Assembly: GCA_016721845.1 (NCBI GenBank)
Contig: JADKHK010000005.1
Location: forward strand, 297,001-361,000
Direction of reading: 5' to 3'
Source of the DNA: Lysobacterales bacterium
GTDB taxonomy: Bacteria; Pseudomonadota; Gammaproteobacteria; Xanthomonadales; Ahniellaceae
DNA: 64,000 nucleotides
Under the pieces are notes generated by a model. That model ran no database searches. It saw only the letters and a list, made by a program, of their open reading frames with translations, and was not told where the DNA came from. This document shows, one piece after another, positions 48,150-57,291 of the stretch. Position 1 is the stretch's first letter; each line of letters starts with the position of its first letter. A program made the translations under genes and the position numbers.

Positions 48150-49546
48150 GGCGTCACCTCCTTCTGCAGTCCGAGCATCACGTCGGCCTGATGCCAGGTC
48201 GATCGATCATTGCGGTCATAGCGCAATGCGCCGTCGATGAAGACTTGTTCGGCCTTGGCGTAGACACTGAACGGCGTGCCGTTCCAGATCACCACGTCGG
48301 CCTGCTTGCCGGCTTCGAGCGTGCCGACCTGGTCGGCGATGCCAAGCGCCTTCGCGGCGTTCGACGTGAGCCAGCGGATCGCATGCTCGGGCGTGATGGC
48401 GAGTCCCGCGCGGTTGCCATAGGCCATGGCTTTCGCGGCCTCCTGATTCAGACGCTGGATGCCCTCGCCGGAATCGGAATGCACGATGGCGCAACCGTTC
48501 TTCGCCGCATCGACGAAGGCGATGTTTTCCTGGATGCCGTCGAGCGCCTCCATCTTGAAGCCCCACCAGTCGGCCCAGAGCGCGCCGCACACGCCCTTCG
48601 CCGCGAGCAGGTCGGCGATCTTGTAGGCCTCGACGGCGTGATGGAAGGCGGTGATCCTGAACCCGAACTCGTCGGCGAGATCGAGCATCGTCGCCATTTC
48701 GTCGGCGCGATAGCAGTGGTTGTGCACCAGGATCTCGCCGCGCATCGCAGCGGCCAGCGTTTCCAGCGCGAGGTCGGTCTTCGGCGGCGTCGGGCGTTCG
48801 CCACGCTCGTCCTTGTCGCCAGACTTCCGGCCGGCGCCTTCCCAGGCCATCAGCTTCTTCGTGAAATCTTCCTGCGCACGCATGTACTCCTGCGCTTCGA
48901 GGAAGGCCTTGCGATAGCCGGCGACATTGCCCATGTTGGTCATCGGCGCGACGCCCTTGCTGCCATAGACCCGCTTCGGATTCTCGCCGCAGGCGATCTT
49001 CAGGCCGTAGGGCGCGCCCGGGAATTTCATGGCCTGGAAGGTCGTGGCCGGCACGTTCTTGATGGTCACGCCACGGCCTCCGATCAGGTTCGCCGAGCCG
49101 GGCAGAATCTGCATCGAGGTGACGCCACCGGCACGCGCGGCGTCGAAGCCGGGATCGTTCGGATTCAGCGAGTGTTCGGCCCAGACGTTTGGCGTCGTCG
49201 GTGCGGTCATCTCGTTGCCGTCGTTGTGTGCGCTCATCCCCGGCGCCGCGTACACGCCGAGATGCGAATGCACGTCGATGAGACCCGGCGTGACGACCTT
49301 GCCCTTGCCATCGATCACGCGCGCGCCCTCGGGAGCGTCGAGGTCGGCGCCGACCGCCGCGATCAGGCCATCGGCCAGCAGCACGTCGGTGCCGTCGAGT
49401 TTGTCGCCGTTGCCGATCAGCACCGTCGCGTCGCGGATCAACACCGGAGTACTGGCCGGGACCTGGTAAGTGCTCGGATAGGGCGCTTCCGCGGCCATGA
49501 CCGGCAACGACAGCGCGAACGCGGTCGCCGTGCGCAACAGTTTCAC
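48146..49546 (-). CDS. Exported amidohydrolase with intact HxH motif
   Basis: A 466-residue amidohydrolase with signal peptide MKLLRTATAFALSLPVMAAE. The metal motif is GLIDVHSHLGV (His93, His95), further ligands are likely in FRITAFHHAVE and AIVHSDSGEG, and the C-terminal block is KALGIADQVGTLEAGKQADVVIWNG (read in parts). It starts at a GTG (49546). Related periplasmic amidohydrolases are often annotated imidazolonepropionase-like; the substrate is unknown. It is the first gene of a two-gene operon with its HxH-less relative. Confidence 0.88.
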   Translation of the reverse strand: MKLLRTATAFALSLPVMAAEAPYPSTYQVPASTPVLIRDATVLIGNGDKLDGTDVLLADGLIAAVGADLDAPEGARVIDGKGKVVTPGLIDVHSHLGVYAAPGMSAHNDGNEMTAPTTPNVWAEHSLNPNDPGFDAARAGGVTSMQILPGSANLIGGRGVTIKNVPATTFQAMKFPGAPYGLKIACGENPKRVYGSKGVAPMTNMGNVAGYRKAFLEAQEYMRAQEDFTKKLMAWEGAGRKSGDKDERGERPTPPKTDLALETLAAAMRGEILVHNHCYRADEMATMLDLADEFGFRITAFHHAVEAYKIADLLAAKGVCGALWADWWGFKMEALDGIQENIAFVDAAKNGCAIVHSDSGEGIQRLNQEAAKAMAYGNRAGLAITPEHAIRWLTSNAAKALGIADQVGTLEAGKQADVVIWNGTPFSVYAKAEQVFIDGALRYDRNDRSTWHQADVMLGLQKEVTP

Positions 49547-49644
49547 GTGGGACTCTCCGTGACGGGAAAGTCCGAACTATGCCAGACGTGGTCAGGCTGG
49601 CCCGGCCCGATGGTCACGGATGGCGGCCGCGCGGGGTCGACTCG

Positions 49645-50442
49645 TCACGTGCGCCAGAAATGATCCAGCACCGCGACGTTGCCGCGACCCGGTCGATAGG
49701 CGTGGACCAGGGCCCCATGCACGTAGTCGGTGGCGCGAGCGCAGGCCTCGGGCAGCGCATGCCCGAGCAGCAGTTCGGCGGCGATTGCGGCGGCGAGCGT
49801 GCAGCCGGTGCCGTGGCCCTCGACGTCGAGGCGTGCGTGCGTGAAGCGGGCGCGCGTACCGCCGGCAGCGAGCCGGTCGATCATGCGTGCACCGGGCAGA
49901 TGCCCGCCCTTGAGCAGGACCGCCGAGGCACCCAGCGCGGTCAACGCGTCCAATGCCGCTTCGGCCGCGTCATCGCCGGCGATGCGGTGGCCAAGCAGCA
50001 GTTCGGCTTCCGGAAGGTTCGGCGTGATCAGGGTCGCCATCGGGATCAGGCGCGTGCGCAGGGCGTCGAGCGCCGCGTCCTCCAGCAGTTTCGCGCCCGA
50101 GGTCGCGACCATGACCGGATCGAGCACGAGCTGGGGCGGACGCCAGTACGCGAGCGCATCGGCGACCGCATGGATGATCTCGGCGGTCGCGAGCATGCCG
50201 AGCTTGACCGCGCCGATGCGGAAGTCGTCGAAGCAGGCATCGATCTGCGCACGCAGGAACTCCGCCGGCGGCACATGCACCGCGGTGACCCCTCGGGTGT
50301 GCTGCGCGGTCAAGGCCGCGATGGCCGAGAGGCCGTGAACGCCATGGGCCGCAAAGGTCTTCAAGTCGGCCTGGATTCCGGCGCCGCCGCCGGAATCGGC
50401 GCCGGCGATGGTCAGCGCGCACAGCGGTCGGTCGTCGCTCAT
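49645..50442 (-). CDS. thiD: Hydroxymethylpyrimidine/phosphomethylpyrimidine kinase
   Basis: A 265-residue ribokinase-fold enzyme of thiamine synthesis that phosphorylates HMP and then HMP-P. The opening ALTIAGADSGGGAGIQADLK and the C-terminal anion hole GHGTGCTLAAAIA are typical, as is LDPVMVATSGAKLL. Length matches ThiD. No other thi genes are near and no TPP riboswitch was seen in the 129-base divergent region. Confidence 0.93.
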   Translation of the reverse strand: MSDDRPLCALTIAGADSGGGAGIQADLKTFAAHGVHGLSAIAALTAQHTRGVTAVHVPPAEFLRAQIDACFDDFRIGAVKLGMLATAEIIHAVADALAYWRPPQLVLDPVMVATSGAKLLEDAALDALRTRLIPMATLITPNLPEAELLLGHRIAGDDAAEAALDALTALGASAVLLKGGHLPGARMIDRLAAGGTRARFTHARLDVEGHGTGCTLAAAIAAELLLGHALPEACARATDYVHGALVHAYRPGRGNVAVLDHFWRT

Positions 50443-50571
50443 CGGTTACTCCGCGAATGAAGGCGCTGATGATACGCAGGCAGGGCGGGCACGTATCCGC
50501 CCGAAATGGCCACTGCCCTTCTGCCTGCGTCCAACCTCTACAATGGCGCGGATACGCAAAGGGAGATCATG

Positions 50572-51351
50572 ATGAAAGACAAGCACGAGATCGTCGCGAA
50601 CTGGCTGCCGCGCTACACCGGCGTGCCCTTGAACGAGTTCGGCGAGCATATCCTGCTGACCAATTTCGGCGGCTACCTGGAAGTATTCAAGCGCGTGATC
50701 GGCGGCGGCGAAGTCCGTGGCCACGATCGTCCGATGCCCAGCGTCACCTTCGACGGCATCACCATGATCAATTTCGGCATGGGCAGTGCCAACGCCGCGA
50801 CGGTGATGGACCTGCTCTCGGCGATCGCGCCGAAAGCATTGCTGTTCCTCGGCAAGTGCGGCGGCTTGAAGCGGAAGAACGAGATCGGCGACCTGGTGCT
50901 GCCGATCGCGGCGATTCGCGGCGAGGGCACGTCCAACGACTATCAGCTGCCCGAAGTGCCGGCATTGCCCGCGTTCTCGCTTCAGCGCGCGGTCTCGACG
51001 ATGATCCGCGACCTGGATCACGACTACTGGACTGGCACCGTCTACACCACCAATCGCCGCGTCTGGGAACACGACGAGGCGTTCAAGGAATATCTGCGCA
51101 AGACGCGTGCGATGGCGATCGACATGGAGACGGCCACCGTGTTCGCGGCCGGATTCCACAACGAGATTCCGTCCGGCGCCTTGCTGCTGGTTTCGGACCA
51201 GCCGATGATCCCGGAGGGCGTGAAGACCGAGGCGTCGGACAAGAAGGTCACCGAGGGCTTCGTCGATGCACACGTGAAGATCGGCATCGAGGCATTGCGA
51301 CTGATCCGTCGCCACGGCAAATCGGTCAAGCACCTGCGCTTCGACGAATGA
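50572..51351 (+). CDS. amn: AMP nucleosidase (short form)
   Basis: A 259-residue protein of the nucleoside phosphorylase fold: FGMGSANAATVMDLLS, LFLGKCGGLKRK, and the catalytic-type AIDMETATVFAAGFH followed by LLLVSDQP. It corresponds to the catalytic half of E. coli Amn (484 residues) as seen in the short bacterial AMP nucleosidases; it would hydrolyse AMP to adenine and ribose 5-phosphate. Two adjacent ATGs exist. The second (50572) is 6 bases from GGGAG and is preferred over 50569. Confidence 0.87.
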   Translation: MKDKHEIVANWLPRYTGVPLNEFGEHILLTNFGGYLEVFKRVIGGGEVRGHDRPMPSVTFDGITMINFGMGSANAATVMDLLSAIAPKALLFLGKCGGLKRKNEIGDLVLPIAAIRGEGTSNDYQLPEVPALPAFSLQRAVSTMIRDLDHDYWTGTVYTTNRRVWEHDEAFKEYLRKTRAMAIDMETATVFAAGFHNEIPSGALLLVSDQPMIPEGVKTEASDKKVTEGFVDAHVKIGIEALRLIRRHGKSVKHLRFDE

Positions 51352-51367
51352 CGCAGCCCGTACACGT

Positions 51368-51389
51368 TGACGGGGCCGAAGCCCCGTCA
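51368..51389. terminator. Bidirectional hairpin between amn and the convergent lipoprotein gene
   Basis: A perfect 9-bp stem TGACGGGGC/GCCCCGTCA closes a CGAA tetraloop, 17 bases after amn and 5 bases from the opposing stop. No T-run. Confidence 0.55.
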
Positions 51390-51393
51390 TCGA

Positions 51394-51741
51394 TCAGAAG
51401 TTGAATTGCAGCAGGATCACCGTGGGATCGGCATCCGGCTTGGCCGGATCGAATTGCACGCGACAGGTGAATTGCTGCTTCGATTCGTTCGCCTGAGCCG
51501 CATCCAGCGTGATTTCCGACTCGATATCGATGATGTCGCTGCCGTCGGCCTTGGCGGCGGCCGCGATCTTGGCGATATCGGCGGCGTAGGGGCGGTCCTT
51601 CTCGATCTTGGCCTCGAATTCCTTGACGCAGGACTTGGCGGCACGCGTTTCACGCGTCTCGCTGCATCCGCTCAGGAGCAATGATGCGCCGATCAGCAAG
51701 CCGAGACCGGACGCCTTCACAACCGCTATCGCACCACGCAT
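51394..51741 (-). CDS. Putative lipoprotein of unknown function
   Basis: A 115-residue protein whose signal sequence MRGAIAVVKASGLGLLIGAS ends in the lipobox LLSGC. The mature part has a cysteine pair (KSCVKEF, FTCRVQF), an Ala/Lys-rich helix and a beta-strand end (PTVILLQFNF). ATG 51741 is preferred over a GTG two codons upstream because GGGGAG lies at the right distance. No family recognised. Confidence 0.72.
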   Translation of the reverse strand: MRGAIAVVKASGLGLLIGASLLLSGCSETRETRAAKSCVKEFEAKIEKDRPYAADIAKIAAAAKADGSDIIDIESEITLDAAQANESKQQFTCRVQFDPAKPDADPTVILLQFNF

Positions 51742-51847
51742 GACCACTCCCCTTCGTTGTGGTGGCCAGCCTAGCGTATGGTGACCTGCGTCTCAAACCG
51801 TCCAGGCTGCAAACGATTGCGGCGACGGTGCCAGCAATTGATACGCG

Positions 51848-52768
51848 TCAATAACGCGGCACGCCGGGATCGACACGTTGCGACCAGGCGTCGATCCCGC
51901 CTTCGACGTTGAACAAGTGACCGAATCCGGCGGCACGAAAGCGCTCGGCCGCGACCCGGCTGGATTGTCCGTGATGGCAGAGGAAGGCCAGCGGCGTGTC
52001 CTTCCGCAAGGCCAGCAGGGCGGGCTCCTCGGCCTCGAGGATCCGCGCGCCGGCGAAGGGCGCGAACGCGCGTGCAGCCGCCGGACGTACGTCGACGACC
52101 TGCAGCGCCCCCTGGTCCAGCGCCTGTGCCAGTGTTTCCACGTCCATCGCCTTCACGGCGGCCGGCGCATTCGGATTGCGCAGCGACAGTCCCGCGCCCT
52201 GCGCCGTCTCCACCCAGTCGATCTCCAGTCCCTGCGCGCGCTGCGCGGTCGGCAGGTCCATGCGGATGGCGATGCCGTTGGCGTGCGCAACGATGTCGTG
52301 ATCGGCCGCCGGCTTCAGGAAGAACTGTGCGCGGAAATGTTCGTCGATGCCGAGGTGCAGGGCGTCGCCCTCCGCGTCGCGCGTGGCCGATCGCAGGGCG
52401 TCGGCCGCGGCGGCGGCGATGTGAATGGTCGGCGGTGTGCGGTCCGGGACCGGAAGTCCCAGCAGCTCGTGCAGGGCACCGCTATTGGCCATGTCATCGA
52501 GAATGTCGGCGCCGCCCACCAGTTCGCCGCGCACGTAGAGTTGCGGAATGGTCGGCCATTGGCCGTAGACCTTGATCGCCTCGCGCAGTTCGGGATCGAC
52601 GATCACGTCGACCTCGTGGAAGTCCGGCGTGACTGCCGTCAACGTGCGCACTGCACCCGCCGAAAAGCCGCAGCGCGGTGCAGCGCGCGTGCCCTTCATG
52701 AACAGCACGACCGTGTGCCGGGCAAGCAGCGCGTCGATGCGGCTGCGAAGTTCGGGGCTGAGGCTCAT
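51848..52768 (-). CDS. Monothiol glutaredoxin - A-type scaffold-like - rhodanese fusion
   Basis: A 306-residue three-part protein. Residues 1-105 are a Grx4-type monothiol glutaredoxin (active site RCGFS, later QWPTIPQLYV). Residues about 112-200 resemble the HesB/IscA fold (IHIAAAAADALRS, LHLGIDEHFRAQFFL) but contain none of its three cysteines. Residues about 208-306 are a rhodanese with catalytic Cys in FLCHHGQSSR. Grx4 proteins carry [2Fe-2S] clusters and rhodaneses move sulfane sulfur, so a role in Fe-S cluster handling is likely. Grx-rhodanese fusions occur in related bacteria; the cysteine-less middle domain is the odd part. Confidence 0.85.
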   Translation of the reverse strand: MSLSPELRSRIDALLARHTVVLFMKGTRAAPRCGFSAGAVRTLTAVTPDFHEVDVIVDPELREAIKVYGQWPTIPQLYVRGELVGGADILDDMANSGALHELLGLPVPDRTPPTIHIAAAAADALRSATRDAEGDALHLGIDEHFRAQFFLKPAADHDIVAHANGIAIRMDLPTAQRAQGLEIDWVETAQGAGLSLRNPNAPAAVKAMDVETLAQALDQGALQVVDVRPAAARAFAPFAGARILEAEEPALLALRKDTPLAFLCHHGQSSRVAAERFRAAGFGHLFNVEGGIDAWSQRVDPGVPRY

Positions 52769-52894
52769 CGGCGCGTCTCCGGTGTCGGGGCGCGCATGCT
52801 AGCGGAATGACCGGGACCGGCCGCGTGCGCGGATCGCGCCCCGGCGGCAATCCCGTTACGCTTCGCCACAATTCTTGATACGGAGTACACACGC

Positions 52895-55165
52895 ATGATG
52901 CGTCGAACCCTGCTGGCCACCGCGATCGCGGGTGCGCTGATGATGAATGTCCACGCCCAACAGGCCCCAGCCGATGTCGCCACGAGCATTCCGCTGAGCT
53001 ATGTCGGTACCAATGTGAGTGCCGGCGTCAGCGTTTCCGATGAGGGTGACTTCGGCGGCGAAGTGCGCGCGTTCTGGGGGATCAAGCCGAAGTCGTTGTG
53101 GTTCGGCGAAGCCTGGGGCCAGAACTACGGCGCCGCCGGCTTGAAGCTCGGCCGCCACTGGATTTTCGGCTCGGGTTCGCGCGAGCAGGAAGCCGAACAT
53201 CCGGGTTCGGTCACGGTGGCCAAGGTCTTCGTCGCGGTGGATCGAAATCGTTTCGACGACGAGAAAGCCACGCTCGGCGTCGGCATGGAGCGCGAGCGCT
53301 GGTTCGGCAGTGCGTCGGTCAGCACGGCCCTCAGCGATGAACGTCTGGTCGGCAGCGACCTCGGCGTGCAGAACACGGTCCTGACCGGAACCGACAATGG
53401 CCGTCCGTATCAGCAGACTCGGACCATCGAGACCCTGGTCGAGACGTTCGAGCACCCCTATCAGACCGGCGTCGGCCTGCGCTTCGGTCGCTTCTTCGAC
53501 GCGCAGTCGTTCCGTCTGCAAGGCGGGCTCGACTACGAACGCGGCGACTTCGACAGCCGCCAGTACACCGCATCACTCGGCGCGCAGAAATACTTCAGCG
53601 GCACCGGCCACAGCCTCGGCCTCGACATCGAGGCGCTGGACAAGGACGGCCTGTTCGAGGTCGACCGCAGCGATACGCGTGCCTGGCTGACCTGGCGCTA
53701 TGAATTCGGCGGTGACTCCTTCCGTCCGCGCCAGCGCATCGACAGCGTCGAGCACAAGCGCGAAGTGACGCGCGAGGTACCGTCCGAGCCGGTGGTGGTG
53801 CGCAATGAGATCCAGATGAATGCCGATGCCTTCTTCGGCCTCGATTCCGCCGTGCTGACCGAGACCGGCATCCAGGCGTTGCAGACCGTGGTCGACGCCA
53901 TTCGCGGGGGCAAGCGTGTCAGTCGCGTGAGCGTCGTCGGGCACACCTGCGACCTCGGGCCGGACGCTTACAACCAGGCGTTGTCGGAACGCCGCGCCAG
54001 CGCGGTACGCGACTGGTTCGGGGCGCAGGGCATCGATGCCGCCGAGTTCGATGTCAGCGGCAAGGGTGAAGCCGATCCGAAGTATCCGAACACCCGCGAT
54101 GAGCGATCGAAGAATCGCCGCGTCGATGTCAGCTTCCTGACCGTCGAGGAAAAGACCGAAACGCCGGCGCCGACCACGAAGACCCAAACCGTCATCGAAT
54201 GGGTGAAGACGCCGGTGGATCTGCCGAGCGCCTGGATCGACCGCGCCTTGCGCAATCCGGCCCAGCACAAGCGTACGGTCGATGTGTACCGCTACGACGA
54301 GACCACGGTCACCGAAACGCTGGGGGCACGCGTGTATCTGAACCGCCAGCCGATTGCGGTCAACGATGCTGCGACAGTGCTGCGCGGCAATGCCGTGAAC
54401 ATCAGCGTCCTCGCGAACGACAACGACCCGGACGGCAATCCGCTGGCGGTGACGGCCGTCACCCAGGCGACGCATGGCACGGTCAGCTTCACCGCGAGTG
54501 GCGTGACCTACACGCCCGCGGCGGGTTATGTCGGTGTCGATGGCTTCACCTACACGATCAGTGATGGTGCCGGCGGCAATGCAACTGCCTCGGTGAGCAT
54601 CGCGGTCACCGATCGCGCGCCGGTCGCGAATGCGGACACGGCGACGACGCGCATCGATACGCCGGTCACGATCAACGTGCTGGCCAACGACAGCGATCCC
54701 GATGGCGACGCCCTCGCGGTCTCCGCCGTCGGCACGCCTTCGCACGGCACTGCGTCGATCAGCGGTGGTGCCGTGGCCTACACGCCCGCCGCGGGTTTCG
54801 TCGGCAGCGACAGCTTCAGCTATACGCTGACCGATGCCAACGGATCGACCGCGACCGGTACGGTGACGGTCACGGTGGAAGCCGGCAATCGTGCCCCGGT
54901 CGCCGTGGACGACTACGCCGAAACGATCAATCTCGCCTGGGTGCTGGTCAATGCACTCGCCAACGACAGCGATCCGGATGGCGATGCGATCAACGTCGTC
55001 GCGTTCACTCAGCCGGCGAATGGCACGGCGGTCCAGGTTGCGCCCGGCCAGTTCCACTACAAGGCCAACGCCGCGTTCTGCGGTCTCGATATCTTCACCT
55101 ACACGATTCGCGACAGCGCCGGCCTGGAAGCCACCGCCACGGTGACGGTGAACGTGCTCGACTGA
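52895..55165 (+). CDS. Outer-membrane OmpA-domain protein with three C-terminal Ig/cadherin-like repeats
   Basis: A 756-residue protein. A signal peptide (ends VHAQQ) is followed by a beta-rich, probably barrel-forming region (about 25-290). An OmpA peptidoglycan-binding domain follows (about 304-420: DAFFGLDSAVLTETGIQAL, VVGHTCDLGPDAYNQALSE, KYPNTRDERSKNRRVDVSF). The last 270 residues are three repeats of the VLANDxDPDG type (ISVLANDNDPDGN, NVLANDSDPDGDA, ALANDSDPDGDA). In most OmpA-like proteins the OmpA domain is last, so the order here is unusual. Adjacent ATGs at 52895 and 52898. Likely surface structure or adhesion. Confidence 0.82.
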   Translation: MMRRTLLATAIAGALMMNVHAQQAPADVATSIPLSYVGTNVSAGVSVSDEGDFGGEVRAFWGIKPKSLWFGEAWGQNYGAAGLKLGRHWIFGSGSREQEAEHPGSVTVAKVFVAVDRNRFDDEKATLGVGMERERWFGSASVSTALSDERLVGSDLGVQNTVLTGTDNGRPYQQTRTIETLVETFEHPYQTGVGLRFGRFFDAQSFRLQGGLDYERGDFDSRQYTASLGAQKYFSGTGHSLGLDIEALDKDGLFEVDRSDTRAWLTWRYEFGGDSFRPRQRIDSVEHKREVTREVPSEPVVVRNEIQMNADAFFGLDSAVLTETGIQALQTVVDAIRGGKRVSRVSVVGHTCDLGPDAYNQALSERRASAVRDWFGAQGIDAAEFDVSGKGEADPKYPNTRDERSKNRRVDVSFLTVEEKTETPAPTTKTQTVIEWVKTPVDLPSAWIDRALRNPAQHKRTVDVYRYDETTVTETLGARVYLNRQPIAVNDAATVLRGNAVNISVLANDNDPDGNPLAVTAVTQATHGTVSFTASGVTYTPAAGYVGVDGFTYTISDGAGGNATASVSIAVTDRAPVANADTATTRIDTPVTINVLANDSDPDGDALAVSAVGTPSHGTASISGGAVAYTPAAGFVGSDSFSYTLTDANGSTATGTVTVTVEAGNRAPVAVDDYAETINLAWVLVNALANDSDPDGDAINVVAFTQPANGTAVQVAPGQFHYKANAAFCGLDIFTYTIRDSAGLEATATVTVNVLD

Positions 55166-55196
55166 AATCGGCGGCACATTCCAGCGACGAGGCAAC

Positions 55197-55227
55197 AAAA
55201 AAAGGGCGGTCCGCGAGGACCGCCCTT
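55197..55227 (-). terminator. Rho-independent terminator of the M36 protease gene (bidirectional hairpin)
   Basis: An 11-bp stem (55202-55212 with 55217-55227) has a GCGA loop. On the minus strand it is followed by an unbroken T-run (seven A on the plus strand at 55197-55203). It lies 24 bases after the protease stop and also sits downstream of the convergent OmpA gene. It is the most canonical terminator in the window. Confidence 0.85.
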
Positions 55228-55251
55228 CTGCATTACCGTTGACCGGTCGAC

Positions 55252-57291
55252 TTATTCGAAGCTGTTCTCGAACACGCCGTCGGGCAGGGCCGCAGCGGTC
55301 GAACCGGAGATGCACCAGCGCGTGAGCGTGCCGAGATCGGCACCCGCGTTGTCGCTGACGGTGAGCCGCCAGGTGCCTGCTCGCAGCTGGCCATCGAAGG
55401 CCGACAGCGGGTTGCTCGGCGTGAAGGTGCCGCTGATCGTCGGTGCCGAACCGGCACACTGCGTTTCCACCGCACCACCCGCCGCTTCGTCATCCAGGGT
55501 GGTGTTGATGTCGTTGCCGCTGCAGCCATTGGTCGACGCGGGCACGCCCGGACGATCGACGATGGTCACCGTGGTGCCGCTGGTCACGTTGGTCAACTTG
55601 TAGATCAGGTCGCCGACCCAGGTGTGGGTCGACTCGATCTTGACGTTGAGGTCGGTGATCGTGGTGCCGCTGGCGATCACCAGATCCGAGGTCACGCCCG
55701 CCGGGATGTTGTCCGGAATCGCCAGGTTCGGAGTCGCGCAGAAGAACGCCTCGGTCGTGAACGAGAACGTCGGCGAATTGCTGCCGGCGCCACAGGGATT
55801 GGTCGAGCGGACGCGCCAGAAGTACTGGGTCGCGCCGGTCAGCGGCGTCGCGACGGCGTGGCTGGTGCCGGAGACGGACTGGGTGTAGACGATGCCGGTG
55901 AAGGCGTTGTCGGTCGCGATTTCCAGCACGTAACTGCCGGCCTGGGTGGACGCGCTCCAGGTCAGGGTCGGCGATACCGAGACGTCGAGTGCGGCATTGG
56001 CCGGTGCAGTCAGTGCCGGGGTCGACGGTGCCGAGCTGTACACGCTGAGGGACAAGGGCAAGTCGATATTCTGCGTGCCATTGTTGCCGTTGACATTCAT
56101 CGCGTAGGTGCCGGCCGTGACCGTCGTGGTGTTGCCGATCGTCAGCGACGCCGCCCCTGCTGCGGGCGCGGGATTCGGTGTGAATGTCGCGGTCGATGGC
56201 GCCGGATTTCCGGTCAGGCTCAGCGTCGCCGTCGCGGGCGCTGTCCAGGCTTCGCCGATGGTGAGCGGAAACACCGCATTGGTTCCGGCGCAGATTTCCT
56301 GGCTCGGCGACGACGCGCCGAGGAAGCTGCAACTGGTCGGGATGTTGAATCCGTTGGTCGGCGACGTGCTGTTCGCTCCTCCCGACACGGCATTCGAACC
56401 CAGACCGAATTCGGCGAAGGCGCGCCAGATCGTGCAGGTGTCGGCGCCGTTGTAGGGCGCAGCATTGGCGGCAGCGATGATGCCGTCGCGGATGTCGGTG
56501 AAGGCCGGGTTGCAGATCGCGTTCTTCAGGCCCTGGATCGAGTAGTACATCGCGCGGATGTTGCCCTTGTCTGCGGCAGTGGCGGTGTAGTTGTCGAGGT
56601 CGGCGTCATAGCCATGCTTGTCGATCAGTGCCCAGGTGACTTGCCAGTAGGCCTGCGCCCATTTCTCGCCGACACCGTGGGGGACCGCCGAGCCGCTGAC
56701 ATTGGCGTAGGTCCAGAGGTTTTCCTGCGGCTGCGGATTCACCGCCGGATCGCCGTCGTAATAGTCGGTGCGGATGCCGGTGCCGTTGGTCGCCTGATTC
56801 AGGGCGTAGGTGCCGATGCTGCGCGTGCGCGTGGTCGCATCGGGCTGTGTGTAATACAGCGACCAGAAGTCGGACAGACCTTCGCCCGCCTGTTGGCTGC
56901 CGGTGAGGCAGCTGACATTGCTGGGGCCGCCGACCAGGCGATTCGAGATGCCATGGCCGTATTCGTGGGCGATGATGCCGTTGTCGACATCGCCGTCGCG
57001 ATCCGGGGTCGGTGCGGTCCACACGAACATCTGCATGGTCGGGCGTTGACCATCCGGCGGCGTGCCGAAGTTCGCATTGTTGGTGCCTTCGCCGTCCTGC
57101 GCTTCGGCCTGCACCGAGTCGTTGCCGGTACCGCCGCGACCGTAGTTGTTGACCTGGAAATTGCCGCCGGCTTCGTTGAAGCCGAACGGGTAGGCGATGT
57201 CGTGGATCATGTTGTTCATGTAGAACAGGTTCGCGACCGCGCCTGGGCGATAGGCGAGGGTGCCAGGGTCAGGTCCAGCGGGAAGGTGCAA
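55252..57291 (-). pseudogene. M36 metalloprotease, C-terminal part (catalytic, FN3, P-domain, GFE-type end) after frameshift
   Basis: This frame holds the catalytic half of a fungalysin-type protease: FYMNNMIHDIAYPFGF, zinc motif HEYGH in GIIAHEYGHGISNRL, and the third ligand in QQAGEGLSDFW. Later come a fibronectin-III-like unit (TLTWSASTQAGSYVLEI), a P/Homo-B domain (NIPAGVTSDLVIAS to AGTWRLTVSDNAG) and the end PDGVFENSFE. It has no own signal peptide; its N-terminal half lies in another frame and overlaps by 76 bases. Joining needs a -1 shift (one base missing) at about 57240-57272. Whether this is a true mutation or a sequencing error cannot be told here. Domains are otherwise intact. Confidence 0.8.

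Noticed and set aside
49547..49644. Possible promoter or riboswitch between thiD and the amidohydrolase operon
   Set aside because: No TPP-riboswitch-like structure and no convincing -35/-10 pair were found; thiD is the upstream gene and ends here.
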